NCBI GenBank assembly: GCA_963790585.1
Contig: CAWBOY010000006.1
Location: 868,001 to 932,000, forward strand
Direction of reading: 5' to 3'
From: CAWBOY01 sp963790585
GTDB taxonomy: Bacteria > Planctomycetota > Planctomycetia > Gemmatales > Gemmataceae
Length of the DNA stretch: 64,000 bases
The position numbers and the translations under genes are program-made. The notes beneath the pieces were generated by a model, which was given only the letters and a program-made list of their open reading frames with translations, did no database searches and had not been told where the DNA came from. Of this stretch, positions 18,985 to 26,758 are shown one piece after another. How positions within the stretch are numbered: the stretch's first letter is position 1; each line of letters starts with the position of its first letter.

Positions 18985-19839
18985 TTACTCTTGCCGCTTC
19001 CGCACAATGAACGCAGCCACGATCGAACACAGGCCGACGATGCCGCCGGCACCGAGGATGTAGTATCCGAGGTGATCCGGCACCATCGCTGGCGTCGGCG
19101 CTGCAGGAGCACCAGCAGCCGGCGGATTGGCTGGGGCAGCCGCACCGGAGCGGTTAGCCAGTTCAATTGCTCGGTCGAACCACCCTGCGCGGAGCATCGT
19201 CCCGAGGATCAGGACGATGAGGGCGCAGGCGAGCCACTGAAGAATCTTCTGGCTAAGCTCGACCGACTGGAGCCGCTTGTCGTAATCGTGCTTGATCTCG
19301 TCAACCTGCTTCTTCAGCTCGGCAGGCGACGCCACTTCACCCTTCAGCTTGTCCACGTCCTTCGACGTGATGATGCTCGACGCGGCAGGCACCGGCCCAT
19401 ATGGGTCGGGGGTGTCCTCGTTCAGGTCCGCGAACCAGAGCATGAACACCCTCTCATCCTGATCGAGGGTGATGTCCGTGCTCCCGGCGTTGTACACCGC
19501 GAACTTCAGAGGCCCGCGGAACCCCGGATCGACGTGGAAACCGGAGACGTTGACCAGCCCTTGGAACTTGATGCCCGCCCGGATCGAGATAAACCCGATC
19601 GCGTAGTTCGGGACAAAGATGACTTCCTTGGTGACCAGGAGGCCGAACTGACCAGGCGGGATCGTGACCTTCGCGCCCTCATCGAGGTGCGTTGTATCAG
19701 CCGTCTTCGAGGTGACGTAGGCTTCGGGTCCGACGCCTAGCTCGTAGGCGCAACGCAGCACCCTGTCTTCCCGGTAGGGCGTGACCAACCCCTGCGCCTG
19801 GCATTGGGCCTTGATCTTCGTGGTATTCCAGAACGCCAT
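18985..19839 (-). CDS. dCTP-deaminase/dUTPase-fold protein with coiled coil and two membrane helices
   Basis: The protein has 284 aa. Residues 55-135 match the dCTP deaminase/dUTPase trimer fold (GLLVTKEVIFVPN, FISIRAGIKFQG, VSGFHVDPGFRG, LKFAVYNAGS). In true dCTP deaminases a catalytic Glu follows shortly after the HVDPGF-like loop (LELSN); here the strand reads FAVYN, so deaminase activity is doubtful and binding of a nucleotide is more likely. Residues 160-200 form a coiled coil (AELKKQVDEIKHDYDKRL). They are followed by a helix near 203-225, an Ala/Pro-rich linker and a second helix near 258-280. The N-terminal domain is thus tethered to the membrane. It is the last gene of an eight-gene operon, 14 bases after the phosphopantetheinyl transferase. 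Its role as sensor or effector is inference. Confidence 0.8.
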   Translation of the reverse strand: MAFWNTTKIKAQCQAQGLVTPYREDRVLRCAYELGVGPEAYVTSKTADTTHLDEGAKVTIPPGQFGLLVTKEVIFVPNYAIGFISIRAGIKFQGLVNVSGFHVDPGFRGPLKFAVYNAGSTDITLDQDERVFMLWFADLNEDTPDPYGPVPAASSIITSKDVDKLKGEVASPAELKKQVDEIKHDYDKRLQSVELSQKILQWLACALIVLILGTMLRAGWFDRAIELANRSGAAAPANPPAAGAPAAPTPAMVPDHLGYYILGAGGIVGLCSIVAAFIVRKRQE

Positions 19840-19853
19840 CGCTCACCCCCGGT

Positions 19854-20252
19854 TTAGTCACCGACCGCAATGACGCTCGCCATTGCGAGCTCGTCGGTGT
19901 AGCTGATGCTGATGAACCAACCTGTTATCCCTAGCTTCTCCGCCAGCTTCTTGACCTCATCACTCACGCGGACATACGGTGCTCCGCCATCGCCGTGGAG
20001 AATCTCGATTCCCCGCCACGTAATGTCACCCGCGAAGCCTGTTCCCAGCGCCTTCGCCACGGCCTCTTTCCCTGCAAACCTTCCGGCATAATAGCGGTAA
20101 TGCACCGGCGAATCGTCGGCTTGCGCACGCTCATCGTCCGAGCAGAATTGCTCCGTCCACTTCTTGTTCGGCGAATCGACCTGCTCCTTGATCCCGGCGA
20201 TGCTCTCGGCGTCGATCCCGTGCCCGATAATCCGCATAGCGCCCCCGATCAT
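19854..20252 (-). CDS. Holo-ACP synthase-like phosphopantetheinyl transferase
   Basis: The protein has 132 aa with the AcpS-family signatures IIGHGIDAESI near the start (Asp ligand) and YYAGRFAGKEAVAKALGTGF (the F-x-x-KEA box with Glu and Lys). SISYTDELAMA closes the domain. AcpS-type enzymes transfer 4'-phosphopantetheine from CoA to a carrier-protein Ser. The start ATG 20252 overlaps the stop of the upstream gene in an ATGA; MRIIGHGID at 20237 is an alternative. No carrier protein is encoded in this operon; the nearest ACP is at 46770. In a nucleotide-related operon its substrate is open. Confidence 0.85.
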   Translation of the reverse strand: MIGGAMRIIGHGIDAESIAGIKEQVDSPNKKWTEQFCSDDERAQADDSPVHYRYYAGRFAGKEAVAKALGTGFAGDITWRGIEILHGDGGAPYVRVSDEVKKLAEKLGITGWFISISYTDELAMASVIAVGD

Positions 20253-22192
20253 GTTTCCCTGAGTGAGATCGTCCGCTTGTTGAGGTCGAGGTCCAGCGTC
20301 CCGCCCCTTCGCTTTTTCACTTCCCGCCAGGCCCTAAAGCCCTGGATGATCGCCCGCTCCCATTCCCCCGACGAGCAGTCCGACACCTCCAGGTGCTGAA
20401 CCATGTTGTGGATCATCCGTAGTACTTCCGTGCTCAAGGACGACTTCCCCTCGAAGAAGTTGTAATCCCGCCCGTAGGCGAAGATCATCGCCGACAGCCC
20501 TTCCTCCGTCGCGATAGCCCGCCCGCCGTCTTCGACCAGGTCAACCTTCGGCTGGCTCTTGCGCTTCACGCCGAGCATCTTCCGCACCAACGGAGACCAC
20601 CCAAGAACGGCGGTGAACGACAGGTGGATCACATCGTGGTAGCCGTACCCGTCCTTGACGTGGGAGTTGTCGCTCAGGTCATCACCGAACTGCTTCCCCC
20701 TGTACATGACCCGGACTTTCTGCGTTTCGTCGGCGTCGTGGAAGGTCACGAAGTCGATCGAGAATTTTCGAGGGAACTGCTCGTTTTCGGGGAACTCAGC
20801 GTCGAACGGCTTCCGTTGCTTCAGCTCGCCCCATCGCCCCTCGCACTTGTCGAGGTTCTTCTCAGCGACCTGGGCGAGGTCGAGGTCAAACTTGGTGGCC
20901 ACGTTGGCGACGTACCACAGCAAGTCGCCCACCTCTTCGGACAGCCGCTCTTTGAATAGCCGGTGGTTCTCGCCGTCGCGAAGGTATTTCTTGTACTCGC
21001 CCAGCAGCTCGCCCGTCTCGCTGGCGAGCCCTGCGAGTGGGATCATCCGCGCCTGATCGTCGGTGCCGGGGTTGCGGTCGGTCTTCTTGGCCCGCTCCTG
21101 GTATGTGCGGAGGTCCATTGCGCTCTCCCGTGCGAACAAGGAGGTTAGGGCACTCTGCCTGCCTCTTGGTATCGCGTCGTTGATGCCCCACTTCGGCGGA
21201 AACCAGTATTCGATAGGGTCTTCGTTCGCTTTGAACTTCTGTTTGATTCGGGTGCGACCAGTCTTGCCGCTGGCCTCGGGATGGACGACGCGGGCGTACT
21301 TGTCGGTCTCGCAGAACAAATTCTGGCAGTCGATCAACTGGAGCCGCCGGCCCCAGAGCGTTCGGAACGTCAGTCCGAGCCGCTCGAACTCTGTTTCCTG
21401 GCGCTCGGCCATGACACGGATCACGTCGGCATCCGACATTCCGCCCGTGTCGGTGAAGCATTTCTTGATCCCGTCGATCGCACCCGGCCCGGGGATGACG
21501 AACTCCATCTCTGTGAAGTTGGTCACCTCGCTGTAGTTGATGTCGGTCACGTACTGGTAGGCGAGGAAGTCGCCGATCGTCGGGTAGGCGCGGATCAGGT
21601 CGAAGGCTTCCTTCATCGTTGGGGCTTCGGCGAGCCGGGCAGGGAGGCTCCCCCCTATCATCCGCTCGATCAGCGTCAGGTGGTTCTGATGCTTCCGCAC
21701 ATGCCCGAGCGACCCGCCGGACGGCATGATGTAGGCAGCGGAGTAGATCGACTGGCTGCGTGTCATCGCACGTTCGAGTATCCTATCGTATCTCTTGAAA
21801 GAGTACCCCGCGTAGGTCAGCGGTCCCACCTCTTCCTGCAGCAACTCCCACGTCTCGATCTTGTTGAAGAGCTTGAACAGCAAGATGCGGAATACAACTT
21901 CATCCGCATCGCTCGGCAGGTCAGAACGGTAGATCACGTTGCGGATCAGGTACTGACTGACCCGGTCTGCTGCACGGAATGCGTTGGTGAACTTGTGAGC
22001 CCGGATGACTGGGTCTTGCGTCCACGGCGGAGCGCAACCCTCCAGCCGGCGGAAAAACACGTTCTGGCGTTCGGCGGTGAACTTCCAGTACGAGTTGTAA
22101 ACGACGGATGGCTTGAGGCGGCCGAGATCGGGCAGCGCCTCGGATGAGGCAAGCGTCGCTGTTTCGGTTTCTACTGTTTTTGACCTGCCCAC
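20249..22192 (-). CDS. 5-hmdU-DNA-kinase-type helical domain fused to MazG-like pyrophosphohydrolase
   Basis: The protein has 647 aa. Residues 30-290 match the helical domain known from 5-hydroxymethyl-dU DNA kinases and the related thymine-pyrophosphorylase clade of DNA hypermodification enzymes: YWKFTAERQNVFFRRLEG, PPWTQDPVIRAHKFTNAFR, DRVSQYL. Residues about 385-435 carry a MazG-like module, ASETGELLGEY then LSEEVGDLLWYV (E-x-x-E and E-x-x-D metal ligands). The C-terminal part (YGYHDVIHLSFTAVLGWSP) belongs with that pyrophosphohydrolase type. MazG enzymes hydrolyse NTPs or dNTPs to monophosphates. The gene follows the thymidylate-synthase-like gene by 12 bases and overlaps the transferase start. 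I infer action on modified pyrimidine nucleotides or on DNA bases; no substrate can be read from sequence. Confidence 0.82.
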   Translation of the reverse strand: MGRSKTVETETATLASSEALPDLGRLKPSVVYNSYWKFTAERQNVFFRRLEGCAPPWTQDPVIRAHKFTNAFRAADRVSQYLIRNVIYRSDLPSDADEVVFRILLFKLFNKIETWELLQEEVGPLTYAGYSFKRYDRILERAMTRSQSIYSAAYIMPSGGSLGHVRKHQNHLTLIERMIGGSLPARLAEAPTMKEAFDLIRAYPTIGDFLAYQYVTDINYSEVTNFTEMEFVIPGPGAIDGIKKCFTDTGGMSDADVIRVMAERQETEFERLGLTFRTLWGRRLQLIDCQNLFCETDKYARVVHPEASGKTGRTRIKQKFKANEDPIEYWFPPKWGINDAIPRGRQSALTSLFARESAMDLRTYQERAKKTDRNPGTDDQARMIPLAGLASETGELLGEYKKYLRDGENHRLFKERLSEEVGDLLWYVANVATKFDLDLAQVAEKNLDKCEGRWGELKQRKPFDAEFPENEQFPRKFSIDFVTFHDADETQKVRVMYRGKQFGDDLSDNSHVKDGYGYHDVIHLSFTAVLGWSPLVRKMLGVKRKSQPKVDLVEDGGRAIATEEGLSAMIFAYGRDYNFFEGKSSLSTEVLRMIHNMVQHLEVSDCSSGEWERAIIQGFRAWREVKKRRGGTLDLDLNKRTISLRET

Positions 22193-22204
22193 CGGAAACT
22201 CCTC

Positions 22205-23031
22205 TTACTTCCGCCGCAGCATTCCATCGGCCTGGATGATCAAGTCCCTTGCCTCGACAATTCCCCACTCGCCTCTATCCAACTCGGCATGAGTCGAGAT
22301 GACCGTCAGCGATCCCAAGGGGACGCCGGTTTGCGATGCAACGAACGCTTGTAACCGCCCAAGACCGATGAGGTTCCCCAGGAGTCGTGTGATGTAGTAA
22401 TGGTTCCGGTATATCACGGTCAGCAGCAGGCCGTTCTTCGGATGCCTTTTGAAACTCAGGTAGCTCAGGCAAGGTCCGCCAGGGAACTTCCTTTGATCGC
22501 GTGATGGTTGATAAATGGTGATTTCCTGAGTCTCCAACGGCACATCGGATTCTGTACTCGTTCGATCCGCATCCTGAGGGCTGATAGGAAGTTCGTAGAC
22601 AGCCTTTACACACCTGTGTTTGGCTTCATAGCCCTTCATTCTGTCGATCAGGTCTTGGAGCGGGTTGGTCCGCTTGCCCTTGCGATCGACGTGCCGCGTC
22701 ATGCGCTCGAAGTACCGGCCCCACAGCTTGGTGTCGGAGAATGTGGCAAAGTCGCGATGGTAGACATCGTAAAACTCGGCGGCGCCGTGGGCGACGAGAA
22801 GCGACTGCGGAAAGATCGTATTTGCGACGGTGATGATCGGGTAAGTCTTCTTGTGCGCCTTGAGGAACTTGTCAACCAGTGAAATGACCTCGTTGTCCTT
22901 GTCTCTGTGCGTCACCGCGTCGGCCACGTCGATTACGATGTTGTAGCCCTCGTCACCGCTCTTTATGATCTCGTTGCAGGCAGCAACCCATGCGTGGCGC
23001 AGCTCGGTTGAGTCTGGATTCCCCTGTACAT
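22205..23031 (-). pseudogene. Thymidylate-synthase-like protein, with a probable one-base error just after the start
   Basis: The C-terminal part has the thymidylate synthase core: GGPCLSYLSFK with the catalytic Cys, then TVIYRNHYYITRLLGNLIGL (the RSxDxxLGxPFNI-like helix) and VPLGSLTVISTHAELD. Upstream, YNIVIDVADAV and NPDSTELRHAWVAACNEI extend the similarity to about 23025, but no start codon lies in that frame. An ATG at 23031 with AGGAGA five bases before it is in the wrong frame by one base. One added base after the ATG would give MVQGNPDSTELRH. Alternatively translation starts at GTG 22927 and loses about 30 residues. Thymidylate synthase relatives methylate or hydroxymethylate dUMP or dCMP. 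The gene begins eight bases after the cysteine protease stop, inside the operon. Confidence 0.72.
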
Positions 23032-23039
23032 GCCGTCTC

Positions 23040-23684
23040 CTAGAGCAGTGTGATCGTGACCAAGATTCGGGGGGTTATGTAGCGCTCGCTCAACCAGGCA
23101 TACCCCGACAAGCCCCAGGTGTGGCCCCAACTATTGCGGACGAGCACGAGTTTCTTCTTGCCGAGTTTCCCGGTCGCGACCGCCAGGACCGCGTGCCTCA
23201 CTACAGGATCAGGCGGTTCGTCGGCATCGATCACACCGTCCTTATCCGGCACCCCGAAGGCGGCGGACAGCGTCATTCCCACAACCGTCGGGCTGTCGGC
23301 CTCGACCGACTTCCACACCTCGTCGAACCCGGCCCAGGTCGGCTTGGACTTCCGATGGAAGACGTTCTTGATCTTGGGCGGCTTCCACTTCTTCAGGTCG
23401 GCCGGCAAAGCGGTAAGGTAGGGCCACTCCGACTCGACCGGCTGGCCAACATGCTCCAACGCGCCTCGGATCGCCGGGATCGTGGTGCCCAGATGCACGG
23501 ACGTGCCGTCCCGTTGCTTCGCGTGGTAGAAGAGGAACTCGCAGCAAAGCTCCGCCCACGGCTGCCCGATCGCGGCCGCGTGCGCGTCACTCGTCGCAAA
23601 CGCCAGGCATGTTTCCCGCCCTCTCTGATCACGAGCCGGTCCGAACCGCCCGCGGAGGTCGTGGCTGACCTTGATCGAGCTCAT
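23040..23684 (-). CDS. Papain-family (C1) cysteine protease without propeptide
   Basis: The protein has 214 aa and starts at ATG 23684, which overlaps the stop of the metallopeptidase gene in an ATGA. The catalytic set is complete: Gln20 and Cys26 in DQRGRETCLAFA, His164 in VVRHAVLAV and Asn184 in VLVRNSWGHTWG, followed by the usual GYAWLSERYI. The mature-domain start (Gln/Cys region) lies almost at the N-terminus, so there is no propeptide and no signal peptide. The enzyme should be cytosolic and active on synthesis unless held by a partner. The gene before it encodes a chagasin-like inhibitor domain, and chagasins inhibit this protease family. Substrate unknown. Confidence 0.87.
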   Translation of the reverse strand: MSSIKVSHDLRGRFGPARDQRGRETCLAFATSDAHAAAIGQPWAELCCEFLFYHAKQRDGTSVHLGTTIPAIRGALEHVGQPVESEWPYLTALPADLKKWKPPKIKNVFHRKSKPTWAGFDEVWKSVEADSPTVVGMTLSAAFGVPDKDGVIDADEPPDPVVRHAVLAVATGKLGKKKLVLVRNSWGHTWGLSGYAWLSERYITPRILVTITLL

Positions 23685-24691
23685 GCGACTTCCAGTAAGG
23701 CCTCTTCGCGTTGTGCGGGATGCCATCCGGCTTCCATCGGGCCGGATAGGTCAACCTCGAGTTCCATCGAGTTCAGCGGCTCCCCCGCAGGTTGCCACGC
23801 ACGCACCTCGCGCAGCCGGACGTGCCCACTCGCGCCGCCCTGCGCTTCGGCGATGACGTTTCTGAACACGATCCCGCCGATGTGCTTGGTGTCCTCGTTG
23901 ACGCGGCCGTCCTCCCGGATCGCCAGCCCGGTGTCCACTAGCTCCCCGAAATTCCAGACGTATCCCGAGTTGGCATGCTCCGGCATTCTGACTACGACCA
24001 GGTCGGAGCGGCTTCCCTCCAGCACCATGCCGTTGTCGTGCTCTGTCACCAGCCAGACGTCCCCGTACCAGCTATCCGGCTCGTAGGGCTTCGCGAGCTT
24101 CTGCTTAATCGCCTTCGGCTTCACCTTGAGCAGCTTCTCGCAGGTCGGCCGGTCGATCCCCTTGCACTCGTTCAGTGCGTAGCAGGTCGCGGCGTAGCTC
24201 GAGCCCATCCGCAGGGCAAGCTGGTAGACAATGACCGGGTCAGTCAGCTTATTCCGTTTCCACCCCTGGCGGTTCATGTGCTCGACTATCAGCCACTGGG
24301 GCGTCAGCAGCTCGGTGGCGAAGGCGTTGGCCTGGATCTCCCGAGGGTCGAAGCGGGCTGCAGTGTCGAACAGCGCCCGCATCAGGATGTCTTCCCCGTC
24401 CAGGCTGGTCTTATGGCCGAGGGCGGCGTGCCCGAGTTCGTGGGCCGCGGTGAATCTTTGGACCGGAAGCTGGCGCTGGGTCGTTACCATCACTCCCTGG
24501 CTGGGGTCGTCGAGGTACGCCCCGAGCAGGTTTTTGAGCGGTCGGAACATCACGGGGATGTCGCGCTCGACCAGCATGCCGAACACGTCGATCCGCCCTT
24601 CGCCACCCTTGGCGCGCACTTCGGTGTCGTAGGCTTTGTGAAGCCGCCCGGCTTCGTAGACGGCGGTCAGGATGTCATCTCGTCGAGCCAC
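23681..24691 (-). CDS. ImmA/IrrE-type metallopeptidase with C-terminal chagasin-like inhibitor domain
   Basis: The protein has 336 aa. The ImmA/IrrE domain spans about residues 15-190, with zinc-binding HELGH (His84, Glu85, His88) and the third ligand Glu118 in REIQANAFATELLTP. ImmA-type enzymes cleave a cognate XRE repressor. Residues 205-315 resemble the I42/chagasin fold, with all three inhibitory loops in order: HANSGYVWNF (NPTTGYxW loop), HIGGIVFRNVIAEAQGG (GxGG loop) and EVRAWQ (RPW loop, Pro replaced by Ala). The gene sits three bases after the XRE gene and overlaps the C1 protease gene, so regulator, peptidase/inhibitor and protease are co-produced. The fusion links a sensor peptidase to an inhibitor of the next gene's product; that functional link is inference. 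Confidence 0.83.
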   Translation of the reverse strand: MARRDDILTAVYEAGRLHKAYDTEVRAKGGEGRIDVFGMLVERDIPVMFRPLKNLLGAYLDDPSQGVMVTTQRQLPVQRFTAAHELGHAALGHKTSLDGEDILMRALFDTAARFDPREIQANAFATELLTPQWLIVEHMNRQGWKRNKLTDPVIVYQLALRMGSSYAATCYALNECKGIDRPTCEKLLKVKPKAIKQKLAKPYEPDSWYGDVWLVTEHDNGMVLEGSRSDLVVVRMPEHANSGYVWNFGELVDTGLAIREDGRVNEDTKHIGGIVFRNVIAEAQGGASGHVRLREVRAWQPAGEPLNSMELEVDLSGPMEAGWHPAQREEALLEVA

Positions 24692-24694
24692 GAC

Positions 24695-25072
24695 TTATTC
24701 TCCCTTCTTTTGCTTCCTGGCGCGCAGGAAGTCTGCGAACCGCCCAAGTTCTTCGCGGTCGTCAGGCGAGAGTTCTGAGACTTGGCGGGCTAGGTGTTTG
24801 ACATCTGTGCCGAAGGAGACATCCTCGGCTTCCTCGCCTGTGAAGAACGCGACCGGGCGCTTGTAGAGCCCGGCCAGCTTCTTCAGCTCCAAGGCATCGA
24901 CCTTCCGTTGGCCGGTTTCCATGAGCGACAGGGCGGATCGAGAGACGCCGAGGAACGTGGCGACCTGATCCTGCGAGAAGCCGAGGTATTCTCTCGCCTC
25001 TCGGAGCCGCTCGCCCAGCGCCTTCCGATCAGCGTCCTTGTCGTCGGCCAGAGTTCCTCGTTCCTTACTCAT
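24695..25072 (-). CDS. XRE-family HTH regulator
   Basis: The protein has 125 aa. The HTH spans about residues 20-75: LGERLREAREYLGFSQDQVA then TFLGVSRSALSLMETGQRK. A C-terminal helical part ends in a basic RARKQKK tail. XRE proteins next to ImmA/IrrE peptidases are usually their repressor substrates, so it probably represses this operon until cleaved. The ATG overlaps the upstream gene stop in an ATGA. The promoter at 25412-25440 holds a palindrome that could be its operator. Confidence 0.88.
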   Translation of the reverse strand: MSKERGTLADDKDADRKALGERLREAREYLGFSQDQVATFLGVSRSALSLMETGQRKVDALELKKLAGLYKRPVAFFTGEEAEDVSFGTDVKHLARQVSELSPDDREELGRFADFLRARKQKKGE

Positions 25073-25389
25073 TTGCGCACCTTTAGCTTGCTCTTCTCGA
25101 TCCAGATCTTCTTAATCCGATCGAGCATGTCGTTGATCGCCTCATCCACGCTGTCGTACCCGCCCTTCCGAACCACCTTATCCGGCGGAATCTTGAACGG
25201 GAACAGGCCCTCCAGAACCAAGACCGTGCCCACCACCCGCTTTGAGTCGAGCAACGGCTCCCACTCCGGGCGTAAGACGGAGCCTCGGTCGGCGATCTTC
25301 TGGAGTTCGATCAGAAGACGGCATTTCACCTCGGCAGCCGGAAATACGGGTGCGGCCAAATCAGTCTCGGTGAGCATCACAGTGACCAT
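25069..25389 (-). CDS. Small unknown protein, first gene of the nucleotide/protease operon
   Basis: I start at ATG 25389 (MVTVMLTETDLAAPVF) because AAAGGAGG lies just upstream. The longer open frame to 25446 would run through the promoter. The product has 106 aa, is soluble, and ends in a basic KIWIEKSKLKVRK tail. The middle has VEVKCRLLIEL-like helices and GTVLVLEGLFPFKIPPD. I recognise no family. Its first position and coupling to the XRE gene suggest a regulatory or sensing part, but this is open. Confidence 0.7.
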   Translation of the reverse strand: MVTVMLTETDLAAPVFPAAEVKCRLLIELQKIADRGSVLRPEWEPLLDSKRVVGTVLVLEGLFPFKIPPDKVVRKGGYDSVDEAINDMLDRIKKIWIEKSKLKVRK

Positions 25390-25411
25390 CGAAGCCTCCT
25401 TTGTTTCCCCA

Positions 25412-25440
25412 ATGATACGGAGGCTCCGTCCGAAAATCAA
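25412..25440 (-). promoter_or_regulatory. Sigma70-type promoter with palindrome in the spacer
   Basis: On the minus strand TTGATT (25440-25435) is followed by exactly 17 bases and TATCAT (25417-25412). The predicted transcript starts about 15 bases before the Shine-Dalgarno/start of the first operon gene. The spacer contains CGGAGCCTCCG (25429-25419), a perfect palindrome placed where a repressor would block polymerase; the XRE protein of the operon is the obvious candidate. Confidence 0.6.
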
Positions 25441-25723
25441 ACGCAATCGGCTGATTTTGTTCGATTTTCTAACGGAAAGGAATGGCAGCCCAGAGGTGAG
25501 GGCGGAAACGTCCGGGAACGTAGGCGAAAATGGAAGGCGATGACCGAGAGGCGCCTCTTTCTGTAGTGGTGGTGCGGCATGTGGCTATAATCAAGATAAG
25601 CCAGAAAGACAGCGAGGTGAGAGCTGAGGTCACATCAACCTACGCCTCGAATTGATTGCCAAACGCGGCAACCATTGATCGCGGATGACTGTGCGATTTG
25701 CCCTTCCGGACTTTGCGATGCAC

Positions 25724-26080
25724 TTAACTCGCCACTCCTGACTCTAAATAGAACAGCATCTTCCAGAGTCTATCGATCTCACCGCGTTCGATCACTTCCA
25801 GAGGTTTCAATTTCTCAAAGGCAGGATTAGGAGTCTCCAGCCATTGAGGGATGGCCCCCGCACCGACCACTTCGGCGAGTCGGTCGCGAAAGCGCTCAAT
25901 TTCTCGCATCCGCCTGAGACCGGGTTCGCTGATTGGCTTACCGCTTTCCCAGGCTGCAATGGCCCGCTCCGAAAAACCCGTCAACCGCGAAAAAATCTTG
26001 CGGGGCAGACTCAGTTTTGCGCGTAAGGCCGCGACCAGCGGTATTGCTGCGTTTGTTTGTAGGGTCTTGGAACTGGCCAT
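25724..26080 (-). CDS. Xre/MbcA/ParS-type antitoxin
   Basis: The protein has 118 aa. An N-terminal HTH (LPRKIFSRLTGFSERAIAAW) is followed by the MbcA/ParS/Xre toxin-binding domain near residues 75-118 (IPQWLETPNPAFEKLKPLEV then GEIDRLWKMLFYLESG). This family neutralises RES-domain toxins. The toxin gene lies 76 bases upstream on the same strand, so the order is toxin first, the reverse of the common arrangement. Confidence 0.85.
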   Translation of the reverse strand: MASSKTLQTNAAIPLVAALRAKLSLPRKIFSRLTGFSERAIAAWESGKPISEPGLRRMREIERFRDRLAEVVGAGAIPQWLETPNPAFEKLKPLEVIERGEIDRLWKMLFYLESGVAS

Positions 26081-26156
26081 CGGTATCGCTCCTATTTCTC
26101 TTATTATCGGTCATCTGACACGCAATGTCAAGAATTGCTTGCAGATGTGCAGGCAC

Positions 26157-26758
26157 TTATGCGACTGGATGGGGTGGCAACTGCTCGCGGTTAATAATGA
26201 GCACATAGCTCTCAGGCGGTAAGAGATTGCCGGGAAAGACGATCAGGTTCACACCGTCCTTCTGAGCAGCCGAGGGTACGAGTAACCCTTCCCAACCGGC
26301 ATTCCAGGCCAATCGCCCGATGGCCTGTGTCGCTGCTTCCTTGCCTCGATTGTTGGCCACTCGCCAATCTTCGCTGAGAATCGCTATCGTAGTGATGCCA
26401 AGGCTCTTACGAATGCGTGAATCGGTCAAATCAAGGACGCGCTGGATGGTGATCTGAACCGAAGCAAGCACGCGCGGCAGAGCAAATTCGACCGGCAACC
26501 CGAAGTAGCGATGATGTGCGAGTGCTTCAAAGGTTGCGGTCTCCGGACTCAGACTGGTGTAGATCGTCGCGAAGCTGGCTGGCGGATTCCACCGCGCACC
26601 TTCCGCTTTTGCGCTGCGCCGGTCAAAAAATCATCACGGTTAGCGTAACGGATCGACGCCGAGCGGTAGACGGCACCCGTCCACGGAATCGACCACCGCT
26701 CACACCGTCCCACTGCTAGGCGTAATCGATCGGAGTCCTCGTGCTGGTGGATGCTCAT
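26157..26758 (-). pseudogene. RES-domain toxin, frameshifted
   Basis: The N-terminal part from ATG 26758 reads WSIPWTGAVYRSASIRYANR and DDFLTGA. The continuation in another frame reads AEGARWNPPASFATIYTSLS then PETATFEALAHHRYFG and on to the stop at 26157. Together they give the RES fold, with the R, Y and S/E-rich motifs expected of NAD+-degrading RES toxins. One base is missing near 26612, beside a run of four A. If real, the toxin is dead and the antitoxin at 25724 is an orphan. Confidence 0.8.
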
